Assembly (NCBI GenBank): GCA_964520985.1
Contig: CAZFPB010000003.1
Location: 130,949-194,948 of the forward strand
Direction of reading: 5' to 3'
Source: CAYSGL01 sp964520985
GTDB taxonomy: Bacteria; Pseudomonadota; Alphaproteobacteria; Micavibrionales; Micavibrionaceae
DNA: 64,000 bases
Part shown: positions 50,317 through 59,162 of the stretch, piece after piece
How positions within the stretch are numbered: the stretch's first letter is position 1
How the letters are laid out: the number at the start of each line of letters is the position of its first letter
Position numbers and translations under genes: made by a program
Notes under the pieces: model-generated
The model's input: only the letters and a program-made list of their open reading frames with translations
Databases searched by the model: none
What the model was told of the DNA's origin: nothing

Positions 50317-51684
50317 GTGCTCCGCGCATTGTGGTTTTTAATTCAAGTGACGGTAGTGGTGCTGGCAGCGATCTGGTTGCTGGAGCGCCCGGGCACAGTT
50401 GAGCTGACCGCCTTTGAATACAGCTTCACCATTCAAGCGGGCCTGTTCCTTATACTATTTATCGTTTCAGCGTTTGTCCTCAGCTTGCTGGTTAAATTGC
50501 TGGTAGCGATTGTGTCTTTGCCAGGCTGGATTGGTAATTGGGGCAAGAAACGCCGTAAAGCGCGCGCAATGCGCCAATTGACGCAAGGCTACGCACTACT
50601 GGCGGCGGGGCAAGCGGATAAAGCGCTGAAACTCGCGCGCCGTATTCAGAATATATTGCCCGAAGCGCGCGCACTGGCTTTGTTACTTGAAGCGCAGGCC
50701 AATCGTATCATGGGCAATGATGCCTCGGCAGCCACTGCCTATCAGCAATTGATGAAAGATAAGGACGCCGCCTTCTTAGGATTAAAAGGGCTTCTGGGGC
50801 AATCCATCTCGACGGGTCGCACGGAGCAAGCGCTCGATTACGCGCATAAGGCTGTGAAGATGCATCCGAAAGCCGGATGGGTCGTAAAAACTTTGTATGA
50901 CTTGCAGATCACAGCGCGTGATTTTGAAGCAGCTACACCTACGCTGAAAAAAGCCGTGAAACTCGGCGCGATTACGAAAGAACAGGCTGTTTCAGATGAA
51001 ATCGCCATGCTGATGTACCGTGCAGATAAACTGGAAGAGACAGGCCGCTCTGACGAAGCGTTACGCCTGATTGAACGCGCTGTAAAACTGGACTCAACGT
51101 TTGCGCCATCTGTCGTGGCGTTAGCGGAAGCCATGATTGCCAAAGGCAAGGCGCGTAAAGCACAATCGCTTGTTGAAACGGCGTGGAAGTCCCGCCCGCA
51201 TCCGGCCTTGCTCGAAATGTGGGACAAGCTTGCGCCCGTCAATACTTCGCGCGATATGATGAAGCGGATGCGCTGGTATGAAGCGCTGGTGGCCTTGAAT
51301 GCGAATTCCGATCTGGGACAGCTGGCCGCCGCGCGCGAAGCGCTGGAGCATAATCTGAGCGGTGAGGCGCAAGGCTATTTGACGCGTGCGCAAACGATCC
51401 GCGAGTCTGCGGAACTGTACCGTTTGCAATTGGCTGCCGAGCGTAAAGCGGGCGCAAATGATAGCGCCATTCGCGCGCTGGAAGATAAATTGTATAAAGC
51501 ACCGTCAGCGCCTGTATGGTCCTGCCGGAAGACGGGCATTGTTTATGAAAGCTGGGCGCCTATTGCGCGTCCGCACGGCTCCTTCAACACAATTGATTGG
51601 GGTGTGCCGAAAGCACAGGCTGTGCACAAAGAACTATCGCCGGGCGATGTGCTCGACGATCCGATGATGATCGGCTCTCTCTAG
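50317..51684 (+). CDS. hemY: HemY-family protein with TPR repeats
   Basis: The 455-residue protein (GTG start, Shine-Dalgarno GGAAAG) has two N-terminal membrane helices (about residues 3-20 and 39-62) followed by the HemY_N pattern (MRQLTQGYALLAAGQADKALKLARR). Helical repeats follow (LLLEAQANRIMGNDASAATAY; EALRLIERAVKLD). The C-terminus has a CxxxG-type segment (VWSCRKTGIVYESWAP). The function is not settled, but it always accompanies hemC/hemD in this lineage. Its stop overlaps the convergent rhomboid gene by four bases. Confidence 0.9.
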   Translation: MLRALWFLIQVTVVVLAAIWLLERPGTVELTAFEYSFTIQAGLFLILFIVSAFVLSLLVKLLVAIVSLPGWIGNWGKKRRKARAMRQLTQGYALLAAGQADKALKLARRIQNILPEARALALLLEAQANRIMGNDASAATAYQQLMKDKDAAFLGLKGLLGQSISTGRTEQALDYAHKAVKMHPKAGWVVKTLYDLQITARDFEAATPTLKKAVKLGAITKEQAVSDEIAMLMYRADKLEETGRSDEALRLIERAVKLDSTFAPSVVALAEAMIAKGKARKAQSLVETAWKSRPHPALLEMWDKLAPVNTSRDMMKRMRWYEALVALNANSDLGQLAAAREALEHNLSGEAQGYLTRAQTIRESAELYRLQLAAERKAGANDSAIRALEDKLYKAPSAPVWSCRKTGIVYESWAPIARPHGSFNTIDWGVPKAQAVHKELSPGDVLDDPMMIGSL

Positions 51685-52358
51685 ATTCTCATTAATTTCA
51701 AAATGGCAAACCCGCCGAGGAAGCCGCCAACATGTGCGGCCCAGGCGATGGCGCTGCCATCAGGCGCGCCGGTCATGCCGAATGCTACCGATACGCCGAT
51801 CCAGACGATAATGAAGGGCAGAAGGCCAAAACGACCGCCTAATTCCTGTCCACCGCGATTGATCATGATAAGGGCGGCGGCGAATAGACCGCTCAGCGCG
51901 CCTGAGGCGCCTACCACTGGCTGCATTGAATGGATATTCAGGGCGACATGCGCAGCAACGGCGATAACGCCACATAAGGCCGAGAAAATAATCATGCGTC
52001 TCGCACCCATCCAGCGTTCGATACCGCTGCCGAAGGCCATCAGCATAACCGCATTCATGCCAAGGTGCAGCCAGCTGGCATGCAGCAACATATAGGTGAT
52101 CGGGGTGATCGGGGTCAGCAGTTCAAACGGCAAATCCCCGCTCCAGCGGGCCGGAATAAATCCAAAGGTGCCAAAGACCCAGTCATAGGCTTCATTCGGC
52201 AAGATAAGATGAACAATCAGATGGATACCGATAAGCACGCCCAGCAACCATTTCGTGGCGGGCGGCATGTTAAACAGGGGTTCAGTAGGGCCTTTTGCCT
52301 TTTCAGGGCGCGGGCGGAAGGATACGACTTTTTCGTCGCCGGGATGACCATCACTCAT
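51681..52358 (-). CDS. rhomboid-family intramembrane serine protease
   Basis: The 225-residue protein has six membrane helices after a cytosolic tail. The active-site serine is in VVGASGALSGLFAA (GxSG) and the catalytic histidine in AWAAHVGGFLGGF. HASWLHLGMNAVMLMAFGSGIE is the typical second-helix motif. It cleaves membrane proteins within or near the bilayer; the substrate is unknown. The 2.5-helix fold matches the DUF1751/GlpG-like bacterial branch. Confidence 0.93.
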   Translation of the reverse strand: MSDGHPGDEKVVSFRPRPEKAKGPTEPLFNMPPATKWLLGVLIGIHLIVHLILPNEAYDWVFGTFGFIPARWSGDLPFELLTPITPITYMLLHASWLHLGMNAVMLMAFGSGIERWMGARRMIIFSALCGVIAVAAHVALNIHSMQPVVGASGALSGLFAAALIMINRGGQELGGRFGLLPFIIVWIGVSVAFGMTGAPDGSAIAWAAHVGGFLGGFAILKLMRI

Positions 52359-52392
52359 AGGATAAGAGTATAGGCTATTTGCGGCAAAAATT

Positions 52393-52420
52393 AAGCGGCT
52401 TTCTTGCGAAAGCCGCTTTT
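52393..52420 (-). terminator. rho-independent terminator between the 52449 gene and the rhomboid gene
   Basis: AAGCGGCTTTC and GAAAGCCGCTT form a perfect eleven-pair stem around TTGC. On the minus strand it is followed by TTAATTTTT. It ends the leftward 52449-53099 transcript just before the rhomboid start region, so the rhomboid gene needs its own promoter within about 35 bases or depends on read-through. Confidence 0.85.
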
Positions 52421-52448
52421 GGAGTTGGATGCACTGAAAAACTTGGAT

Positions 52449-53099
52449 TTAGGGCGTCATTCCGCCAAACATCGGGCCGGTCCGCTCTGCATCGTATTTA
52501 TAGCGGATGGTTTCATCGCCCTTTGCTTCAAGACCACCGCCCGGCGTTGCCTTTTTGATAATGTCAGATGTACCTATCAAAATGTCGATCGCCATGACTT
52601 TTACCTGCTGCAACTGATGAGTCAGGTTGTTAAGCGCGACTTCATACGCTTCACGGGCGAGCTCTTTGCCCATCACCACGAATTTTTTGATTTCACCAAG
52701 CGAGGGCACGGAGCCCTCCATTGCACGACCGAACGCGCTGAGCGAGAGGCCAGAATCTTCTAACGCGCGGCGTTTGGGTTGTTTGCCACTGCCGCCTTTG
52801 CCTTTGCTCTCACCGTCTTCCTCTTCTTCCATATTGTCATTATCGAAGGCTATGTCGAGGTAGGTTTGGGCTTGAAAACTGATTGGAAATTTTTTGAGTT
52901 CGCTCAAAGGCAGCTGCAAGCCAGTCAGACCAGCGCGTAGTTCAAGTCGGAACTTGCCCGGGTTCGACCAGTCGGCGACGGCGCAATGGCTCTTGTGATC
53001 GCCGCTTTGCGGATATTTTTTGATGACGCGTTTGCCCGGATAAATGGTTTCCTCAATGCCTGAGTCTTTCAGCAATTGGTGTACATTTACTTTCATCAT
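52449..53099 (-). CDS. unknown cytoplasmic protein
   Basis: The 216-residue protein has a beta-rich N-terminal part (KVNVHQLLKDSG, HCAVADWSNPGKFRLEL) and an acidic then basic low-complexity linker at about 93-113 (EEEEDGESKGKGGSGKQPKRR). A helical C-terminal part follows (ELAREAYEVALNNLTHQLQQV). It could be a two-domain adaptor. No family is recognised. It is divergent from the secreted protein at 53254 with a 154-base gap. Confidence 0.62.
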   Translation of the reverse strand: MMKVNVHQLLKDSGIEETIYPGKRVIKKYPQSGDHKSHCAVADWSNPGKFRLELRAGLTGLQLPLSELKKFPISFQAQTYLDIAFDNDNMEEEEDGESKGKGGSGKQPKRRALEDSGLSLSAFGRAMEGSVPSLGEIKKFVVMGKELAREAYEVALNNLTHQLQQVKVMAIDILIGTSDIIKKATPGGGLEAKGDETIRYKYDAERTGPMFGGMTP

Positions 53100-53253
53100 C
53101 GTATCCTTACTCTTTGCCCGTTATTTTCCGAAATTCAAAATCATCATGCGCGGAAACCCTTAAGAAAGAGTAAAAATAGACCGCTTGGCTGCTTAAAAAG
53201 TGGGCATTTCCGCAAGCGTTTGTTATACTTGAAAAAAGCGAGGTAATGGATCG

Positions 53254-53730
53254 ATGCGGTTTGGCGCACTCATCATAGCAACGGGTTTTCTGCTGGTTGG
53301 AGCGCCAGCCGGGCACGCACAGACCTTGTATAATTCACCAAATCAGCAAAGCACCGGTACAACCCCTGTTAAACCGTTAAATCTGCAGCAAGTCTATCGT
53401 CAGGATCAGGCTGCACAAGCTTTGCAACAGGGTGCACCCTATAGTGCACAAAGCTCCGGAACCGGTTCATCGGATTTCGCCCAGCGCGCCGCCGCTCTCA
53501 ATCAATGGCGCAGTCAGCGCGATGGACAGGCGCAGATCGAACAAGCGGCTGGTATCCAATATATGGCCGCTCTGGCAGAATCACCCGATCCAAAAACATT
53601 TGGGGTAGTGCCGGCGGCCGGCCCATCTTCCTACACCGCGCCTTCCGCTCCTGCGCCACCCGCCGTATATAGCAAGAAAGAGCAAACTGGCATTAAAGGT
53701 CCGCGACGCCTGTTCAACACGATCGACTAA
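53254..53730 (+). CDS. secreted low-complexity protein of unknown function
   Basis: The 158-residue protein has a signal peptide (MRFGALIIATGFLLVGAPAGHA) and a mature part rich in Gln, Ala, Ser and Pro, with no cysteine and no clear fold. A proline-rich stretch (APSAPAPPAVY) precedes a conserved-looking basic end (KGPRRLFNTID). It may be a periplasmic linker or wall-associated protein. The TauE gene starts three bases after its stop, so it may be first in the polysaccharide transcript. Confidence 0.62.
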   Translation: MRFGALIIATGFLLVGAPAGHAQTLYNSPNQQSTGTTPVKPLNLQQVYRQDQAAQALQQGAPYSAQSSGTGSSDFAQRAAALNQWRSQRDGQAQIEQAAGIQYMAALAESPDPKTFGVVPAAGPSSYTAPSAPAPPAVYSKKEQTGIKGPRRLFNTID

Positions 53731-53733
53731 TTG

Positions 53734-54552
53734 ATGGCGGAATTTTTTTCTATCGAATTAATTGCGATGATCGTGTGTATAGGCGTCATGGCCGGTATTT
53801 TATCCGGGTTGCTGGGCGTTGGCGGCGGGATCGTGCTGGTGCCTGGTCTCTATGCCCTCTTTACGGCGGCAGGCTACGCGCCGGACTATTTGATGCATAT
53901 ATGTGTCGGCACGTCGCTGGCTATTATCATTCCAACGGGTCTGATGTCTGCCTACCATCACTGGAAGCGTGACGCCGTCGATCGGGACGCTCTTAAAAAA
54001 ATTGCGCCCTTCCTTATTCTGGGAGTCATCGCAGGGAGTGTTGCGATCCTGTATATAAATGGAGAATCGCTGACGCTTTTTTTTGCCGTCATGCTGCTCG
54101 TCATCGCGCTGCTGATGCAGGTTGATCCGCAGAAATTTTCGCGGCGCGAACAATTGCCGCCTCAGCCGGAACCGGGAATTGTCGGCATTGTCATCGGCTT
54201 TGTTTCTACCTTAATGGGAATTGGTGGCGCCTCGCTGAATGTACCGTATATGACGATAAACGGTTTACCTATTCATCGCGCTGTCGGCACGGCTTCCAGC
54301 ATGGGACCGATCATCGCGCTGCCAGCCATAGTCGGGTTCATGTTGGCGGGATGGAGCGCGCCGCATCTGCCGCCGTTCTCGATCGGCTATGTAAACCTGC
54401 CGGCGTTCGCGGTAATCGTCCCGGTCAGTGTATTGTGCGCGCCGCTGGGTGTATCTATCGCGCACCGGTTTTCCAGACCCATGCTGCGCCGGGTGTTTTC
54501 TTTTTTCCTGATTATCGTGGCGCTTAAAATGGGCTATGCCGTCCTATCATGA
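53734..54552 (+). CDS. TauE/SafE-family permease
   Basis: The 272-residue inner-membrane protein has eight or so helices with the family repeats GILSGLLGVGGGIVLVPGLY and GFVSTLMGIGGASLNVPYM. Family members export sulfite, sulfoacetate or related organosulfur anions. A TTG at 53731 precedes the ATG, but the ATG is preferred. Its stop overlaps the next gene (ATGA), linking it to the polysaccharide genes. A role in moving an anion connected to glycan modification is only a guess. Confidence 0.9.
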   Translation: MAEFFSIELIAMIVCIGVMAGILSGLLGVGGGIVLVPGLYALFTAAGYAPDYLMHICVGTSLAIIIPTGLMSAYHHWKRDAVDRDALKKIAPFLILGVIAGSVAILYINGESLTLFFAVMLLVIALLMQVDPQKFSRREQLPPQPEPGIVGIVIGFVSTLMGIGGASLNVPYMTINGLPIHRAVGTASSMGPIIALPAIVGFMLAGWSAPHLPPFSIGYVNLPAFAVIVPVSVLCAPLGVSIAHRFSRPMLRRVFSFFLIIVALKMGYAVLS

Positions 54553-55676
54553 GGGACTGGTTACAAATTGATGCGCGCTTTGCCGCTCTTGCTACCGCGC
54601 TTATGCTTTACGGTTTCGCTGGCTCGCCTACCCCCGATCACCCCGGATGGATAGAAGTTGTCGTTGGTCTACTGCTAATATTATCCGTGACGCTGCCAGG
54701 CAGTCACGAAGATCGCGCCGCATTTTTACCGTTGTTGCTTGTTGGCCCGACTATTCCTTTGGCTGTCGGGTTTTATAAGGGTTATCCGTTGGAAGCAATC
54801 GCGCGCGACGTCATTCCTTTTTTATTCCTCTGTTTGCCCGTCTTTATATGGCCTGCTCACAAAGCACAGGCTTTTTTTTCCTTGTGCCTGATCGTAGGCG
54901 TTCTGTTTGCTTTGCGCGTTCTGGGGCAGGGACTGGATATGTTTCCGGCGAATGCCGAATTATTATATCTGGCTAACTCGCCGCTGGTCGTTATGAGTGC
55001 GATTATCGGACTTGGATCTGCGGGGATGGATCTCTACCGCCGTGATATCAGTGTGCAGTCTCTCATGTATCTGTGCGGCGGATTGGTCTGTCTGCTGGCG
55101 ATGCTGATCGATGTGCAACGGGCGACCATCATGGCGGTAATCCTCTCGCTCGGCGCTCTAACCATCGCAGGATTTATCCGCGCGCCTCGCCGGATGGTCT
55201 GGCCGCTGGTATTGATGCTGGTCGCCGCGTTCGCCAGCCATGACATCATTCTGACAGCGTGGCACAGCATGGCGACAAAAACGGCGTTGGTCGGTGTCAA
55301 TGCGCGCTGGCTGGAAGTGCAGGCAGTGTATGAACATCTGAGCGGCGACTGGCCGCGGGTATTGTTCGGCATTGGCTGGGGCGGACGCTTTAATTCACCG
55401 GCTGTAGGGGGCTGGAGCGTTCCTTACACCCATAGTTTACTGACCTATATGTTGCTGAAAACCGGTTGGATTGGGCTGGGGGGAACTGTGCTTGCGCTGG
55501 GAGTGTGCTTCCGGCAGATCTTCCATCAAAGAACTTTGGCCGCACTTGGTTTGTTCTGGGCACTGGTCATTCCCGTTTTCTTCTATGCCTCGTATAAATC
55601 GCTGGATTTTGGATTGGTTCTGGTGTTGGCTCTGTTGCTGTCCAAGGGTATGGAGTTTTCCAAGAAAAAATTATGA
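54549..55676 (+). CDS. Wzy/O-antigen-ligase-like polysaccharide polymerase
   Basis: The 375-residue protein has about ten membrane helices. A large loop contains a ligase-like pattern (VRARWLEVQAVYEHLSG analogue at 239-260, then GIGWGGRFNSPAVGGWSVPYTHSLLTYMLLKTGWIGL). Position between TauE and a glycosyltransferase, with a four-base overlap to both, supports polymerisation of repeat units. It is shorter than the ligase-like protein at 33403 and lacks TPR repeats. Confidence 0.75.
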   Translation: MRDWLQIDARFAALATALMLYGFAGSPTPDHPGWIEVVVGLLLILSVTLPGSHEDRAAFLPLLLVGPTIPLAVGFYKGYPLEAIARDVIPFLFLCLPVFIWPAHKAQAFFSLCLIVGVLFALRVLGQGLDMFPANAELLYLANSPLVVMSAIIGLGSAGMDLYRRDISVQSLMYLCGGLVCLLAMLIDVQRATIMAVILSLGALTIAGFIRAPRRMVWPLVLMLVAAFASHDIILTAWHSMATKTALVGVNARWLEVQAVYEHLSGDWPRVLFGIGWGGRFNSPAVGGWSVPYTHSLLTYMLLKTGWIGLGGTVLALGVCFRQIFHQRTLAALGLFWALVIPVFFYASYKSLDFGLVLVLALLLSKGMEFSKKKL

Positions 55677-56863
55677 GTGCGCCGTCCATTTTGTTCATCA
55701 ACCGTGTGTATCATCCGGGCCGGGGTGCGACCGGGCGTATATTGCGCGACGCCGCCGAAGCCTTTGCACGCGATGGCTGGGCGGTCAGCGTTCTGACGAC
55801 CGGCGATGATCCTGGCACCTCCACCATGGGCGGCGTGCAGGTTACGCAGCTTAAAAATTCTCTAAAAAAGCAGACTGCATTTGGCTATCTGTGGGTGTGG
55901 CTTAAATTATGCTTGCGGGCATTGCGCCTCGGAAAGCATGACATCGTCATTACCATGACCGATCCGCCGATGGTGATTGTCGTAGGCCGGATCTATGCAG
56001 CGCTGAAGCGCGCCAAACACATTCACTGGTGTCAGGATCTCTATCCCGATTTATTCCCGGCGCTCAATATTAAACTGCCGACTTTTCTGCTACGCGCCAT
56101 GCGCCGTCTCTCGCGTCGTTCGATGAAGCGTGCAGACCGGGTGATCGTGATCGGCCGCTGCATGGCGCGCTATCTGGTGCAGACGGGGATGAGCGCGTCC
56201 GACCTGACGCTGATCACCAACTGGCCGGATAAAGAGCTGCTGGAGCCAATGCGTCCCGTAGAAAAATTGTACGAGTCTCAGGCGCGACACGATGATCGCC
56301 CGAAATTCCGCATTCTTTATGCGGGTGCCATTGGTCGCAGCCATCCGATGAAAACCATTATGGATGCTGTCATCCATCTGAACGAAAGCCACCCCGATGT
56401 CGAATTCGTCTTTGTCGGCGACGATGCGGGGCACGAACGTCTGGCGCGCCAGCGCGATCGATTGGGTCTCTCGAACATCCGTATGCTGCCCTTCCAGCCT
56501 GCGGGACGCCTGCGCCAGATCATGGAAAGCGCCGATGCCCATCTGGTCAGCCAGTATGAAGAAGCGGCGGGGCTGGTCGTGCCGAGCAAATTCTATTCAG
56601 CTGTCGCGTCGGGTCGCCCCTGTCTTTACATCGGCCCTCATGACACTGAGATCACGCAAGTGATCGACCACTTCCACTGCGGCCTGAACGTGCCCAATGG
56701 TGACAGCCAGACCCTGATGCGGGCAATTCTCGCGTTACGGGACAATGCCGATATCTGGCAAGAGGCCCATGCCGGGGCTTTAAAGGCACGCGCCGTCTTT
56801 ACCCCAGATCAATCCATACAAGCTCTCATAAAACGCGCTATACAAGTGTATCAAGGTCGGTAG
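55673..56863 (+). CDS. glycosyltransferase family 4
   Basis: The 396-residue GT-B enzyme starts with FINRVYHPGRGATGRILRDAAEAFARDGW, the acceptor-side region of WcaI-like transferases. The donor-side domain contains KFRILYAGAIGRSHPMKTIMDA and the nucleotide-sugar pocket QYEEAAGLVVPSKFYSAVASGRP (the EX7E-type motif). It would add one sugar to a lipid-linked intermediate on the cytosolic face. It overlaps the preceding polymerase gene by four bases. Confidence 0.92.
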   Translation: MSAPSILFINRVYHPGRGATGRILRDAAEAFARDGWAVSVLTTGDDPGTSTMGGVQVTQLKNSLKKQTAFGYLWVWLKLCLRALRLGKHDIVITMTDPPMVIVVGRIYAALKRAKHIHWCQDLYPDLFPALNIKLPTFLLRAMRRLSRRSMKRADRVIVIGRCMARYLVQTGMSASDLTLITNWPDKELLEPMRPVEKLYESQARHDDRPKFRILYAGAIGRSHPMKTIMDAVIHLNESHPDVEFVFVGDDAGHERLARQRDRLGLSNIRMLPFQPAGRLRQIMESADAHLVSQYEEAAGLVVPSKFYSAVASGRPCLYIGPHDTEITQVIDHFHCGLNVPNGDSQTLMRAILALRDNADIWQEAHAGALKARAVFTPDQSIQALIKRAIQVYQGR

Positions 56864-56873
56864 AATAGAGGGC

Positions 56874-57698
56874 ATGCGCGATTCTTCGCCTGACCTCACA
56901 TTGGCCGACCTTTTGCAGCTTTTATTTAAAGCGCGTTTATTTATGGCGGGTGGGGCAATGATCGGAATTCTGATCGCTATCCTGCTTTTAAGCATTCTGC
57001 CGGCGAGTTATAAGGCAACGATGATTGTTGCTCCCGCCGATGGCTATGCGCTCGGTGATTATGCGTCCTCGCATGGTGGATCGACCAGCACGTACGATAA
57101 AATCGTCTCTCTGCCTTTCTGGCGTCCTATGGAGATGGAGGGTATTTCCACCGACTTTTATCGTTTCGTACAAACGGCGCGCGGCCCGTCCGTCGCCACG
57201 ATATTGCTTAAAGATGAGATGGTGCGCGCGCAGATGACGGGTGAAGCGCAGATATCGCCGGATTATCTGGCTGAATATATGGCGCGGCATGTGGATATTC
57301 AGCCGGTCGGTGCCACGCCCCTGCGGAAATTGACCTACTATCATCCGGATAAAAACTTTGCCGCCGCTTTCCTGCGTAAAATTCATCTGGTGGCGGATCA
57401 GATGATTCGCCGGGACCGTCGCCGCATGGCGCAGACACGCATCAAATATCTCACGCAGTCACTGGAAAAAAATACCAATCCTGATCACCGCCGCATCATC
57501 ACGGGGCTTTTGATGCAGCAGGAACATATTCTGATGCTGGCCAATCTTGATGAACCTTATGCCGCAATCATTGTGGAGCCGGCGGCAAGCAGCGCGCAAC
57601 CTGCCTGGCCCGATACGCCCATGACCGTTGGCGGATTCGCCCTGATTGGCGCGCTCTGCGGTTTTGCATTATGGTCATGGCGACGGGCTGCGCGATGA
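56874..57698 (+). CDS. Wzz-like chain-length determinant
   Basis: The 274-residue protein has the polysaccharide co-polymerase layout: a cytosolic start (LTLADLLQLLFKARLFM), one membrane helix (about 22-44), a periplasmic helical domain, and a second membrane helix near the C-terminus (about 247-267). A proline-containing segment before that helix (AWPDTPMTVGG) fits the family. No tyrosine-kinase domain is attached. It sets glycan length with the polymerase encoded upstream. Its stop overlaps the GT2 start (ATGA). Confidence 0.83.
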   Translation: MRDSSPDLTLADLLQLLFKARLFMAGGAMIGILIAILLLSILPASYKATMIVAPADGYALGDYASSHGGSTSTYDKIVSLPFWRPMEMEGISTDFYRFVQTARGPSVATILLKDEMVRAQMTGEAQISPDYLAEYMARHVDIQPVGATPLRKLTYYHPDKNFAAAFLRKIHLVADQMIRRDRRRMAQTRIKYLTQSLEKNTNPDHRRIITGLLMQQEHILMLANLDEPYAAIIVEPAASSAQPAWPDTPMTVGGFALIGALCGFALWSWRRAAR

Positions 57699-58525
57699 TT
57701 CCCGTAAGCGTTCTTATTTGCGTGAAAAATGAAGAAGCGCGGCTGGTGCCGTGCCTCGAAGCGTTACAGGAATTTGATGATGTGATCGTGGTGGATTCTT
57801 ACAGTACCGACAGCACCGCTGTAATTGCGCAATCTTACGGGGTACGAGTGGAGCAGTTTCAGTGGAACGGGCAATACCCGAAAAAATATCAATGGGCGTT
57901 GGAAAACGTCTCTTTAAAATATGATCGTGTACTCTTCGTCGATGCCGATGAGATTATCACAGCGGCGTTGGCGAATGAAATTGCAGTGCTGGATTGGCAG
58001 AGCGATGGATATTTTATTAAAGGCCGTCCAATATGGCGGGGCCGGGCTATGCACCATGGATTGTGGAATAACAAGCTGGCTCTCTTTGATAAAACAAAAT
58101 TTGTATTTCCCGTTGTGAACGATCTCGATATTCCCGGCGGAACAGAGATTGAGGGGCATTATCAACCCGTGGCTGTCGGCACGGCGCGCATCGGCCAATT
58201 AAAGGCGCCGATGCTTCATGATTGCGGCAGTGGATGGCATGATCGGCATAAAGGATATGTTGCGTGGGAAGCCATAATGATGCAGCGGCAGGCGTTTCCG
58301 GTTGATCCTGTTCCCGCGCGCGAAAAAATGAAACGCTTGTTTCGTGCTATGCCGCTTCGCGGCTCGGCGGTATTTTTGTATGGCTATGTCTGGCATGTAG
58401 GGTTTCTGGACGGCTTTCCAGGGCTGGATTATGCGCTGGCGAAGGCTCGTTATTATAGCGCGATTTCACGCGCCAGAAAAAATCTGGCGCAAGCCGCCTC
58501 AGATTCTGCGCCAGTGTCTGCCTGA
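57695..58525 (+). CDS. glycosyltransferase family 2 (WaaE/KdtX-like)
   Basis: The 276-residue GT-A enzyme starts at the ATG at 57695, overlapping the Wzz-like stop; earlier in-frame starts lie inside that gene. Motifs are SVLICVKNEEARLVPCLEAL, DDVIVVDSYSTDSTAVIA and RVLFVDADEII. The C-terminal GFLDGFPGLDYALAKARYYSA is typical of the LPS-core WaaE-like branch. Its last 179 bases are also coding on the other strand for the next transferase. Confidence 0.92.
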   Translation: MIPVSVLICVKNEEARLVPCLEALQEFDDVIVVDSYSTDSTAVIAQSYGVRVEQFQWNGQYPKKYQWALENVSLKYDRVLFVDADEIITAALANEIAVLDWQSDGYFIKGRPIWRGRAMHHGLWNNKLALFDKTKFVFPVVNDLDIPGGTEIEGHYQPVAVGTARIGQLKAPMLHDCGSGWHDRHKGYVAWEAIMMQRQAFPVDPVPAREKMKRLFRAMPLRGSAVFLYGYVWHVGFLDGFPGLDYALAKARYYSAISRARKNLAQAASDSAPVSA

Positions 58526-59162
58526 TATAAAGATGGATAGATACCTTAAGAGACGCGCCGAGCGCCCGGCGAACAGAAAATTGTTCCCGGCGGCCAAGTA
58601 GGGCTTGTTTCTGGGACAATCCACCGCTTTCAAAATCACAAAGCACGGCCGGAACATAGAGTGCGTTTGACGTGCGCTGTAAAAACCTCCGCGTGAAATC
58701 ATAATCAGCGGCGATTTTATAGCGTGTGTCGAAGCGTAGATCGCCAATTGCAGCGCGGCGATAGACCATAGCTTGATGGTGGGTCATCATCCCGCGCGTA
58801 ATATCGTGGTAGGCGCGTTTTATGCGATCACTTTCGCGGGAATCGCCATAGAGAAAATCGGCGTCGAGCGAAGCAAGCCTTTCTAAAATATCCGAAGATG
58901 CGAGCGTATCTCCCGCATTTAAAAACAGGATGTAGTCACCGTCAGCGCGATCAATTCCTTTATTCATCGCATCGTAAATCCCATGGTCTGGCTCGGACAG
59001 GTCGGGTGTAAAATGCGATAACGTGCCATCGGTTGATCCGCCATCGATTACTAACCATTCATATCTCGTATAATTTTGCGCGATTAGCGAAGCGTGCGTT
59101 TTTTGTAACCCCGCCAGATTGTTTTTCGTAACGGTGACAATCGAGAATCGCGGATTAGTCAT
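58347..59162 (-). CDS. glycosyltransferase family 2
   Basis: The 271-residue product starts at the ATG at 59162 (MTNPRFSIVTVTKNNLAGLQ), overlapping the end of the exporter gene by eight bases; the frame further upstream is only a shadow of that gene. It has EWLVIDGGSTDGT, DGDYILFLNAGD and MVYRRAAI, typical of WcaE-like GT2 enzymes. The catalytic domain ends near DFFWRVKSRY. The last about 35 residues (after YNNEPSPAHNP) read the antisense of the convergent GT2 gene and look non-natural, as if the original stop had been lost. Confidence 0.88.
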   Translation of the reverse strand: MTNPRFSIVTVTKNNLAGLQKTHASLIAQNYTRYEWLVIDGGSTDGTLSHFTPDLSEPDHGIYDAMNKGIDRADGDYILFLNAGDTLASSDILERLASLDADFLYGDSRESDRIKRAYHDITRGMMTHHQAMVYRRAAIGDLRFDTRYKIAADYDFTRRFLQRTSNALYVPAVLCDFESGGLSQKQALLGRREQFSVRRALGASLKVSIHLYIRQTLAQNLRRLAPDFFWRVKSRYNNEPSPAHNPALESRPETLHARHSHTKIPPSREAA

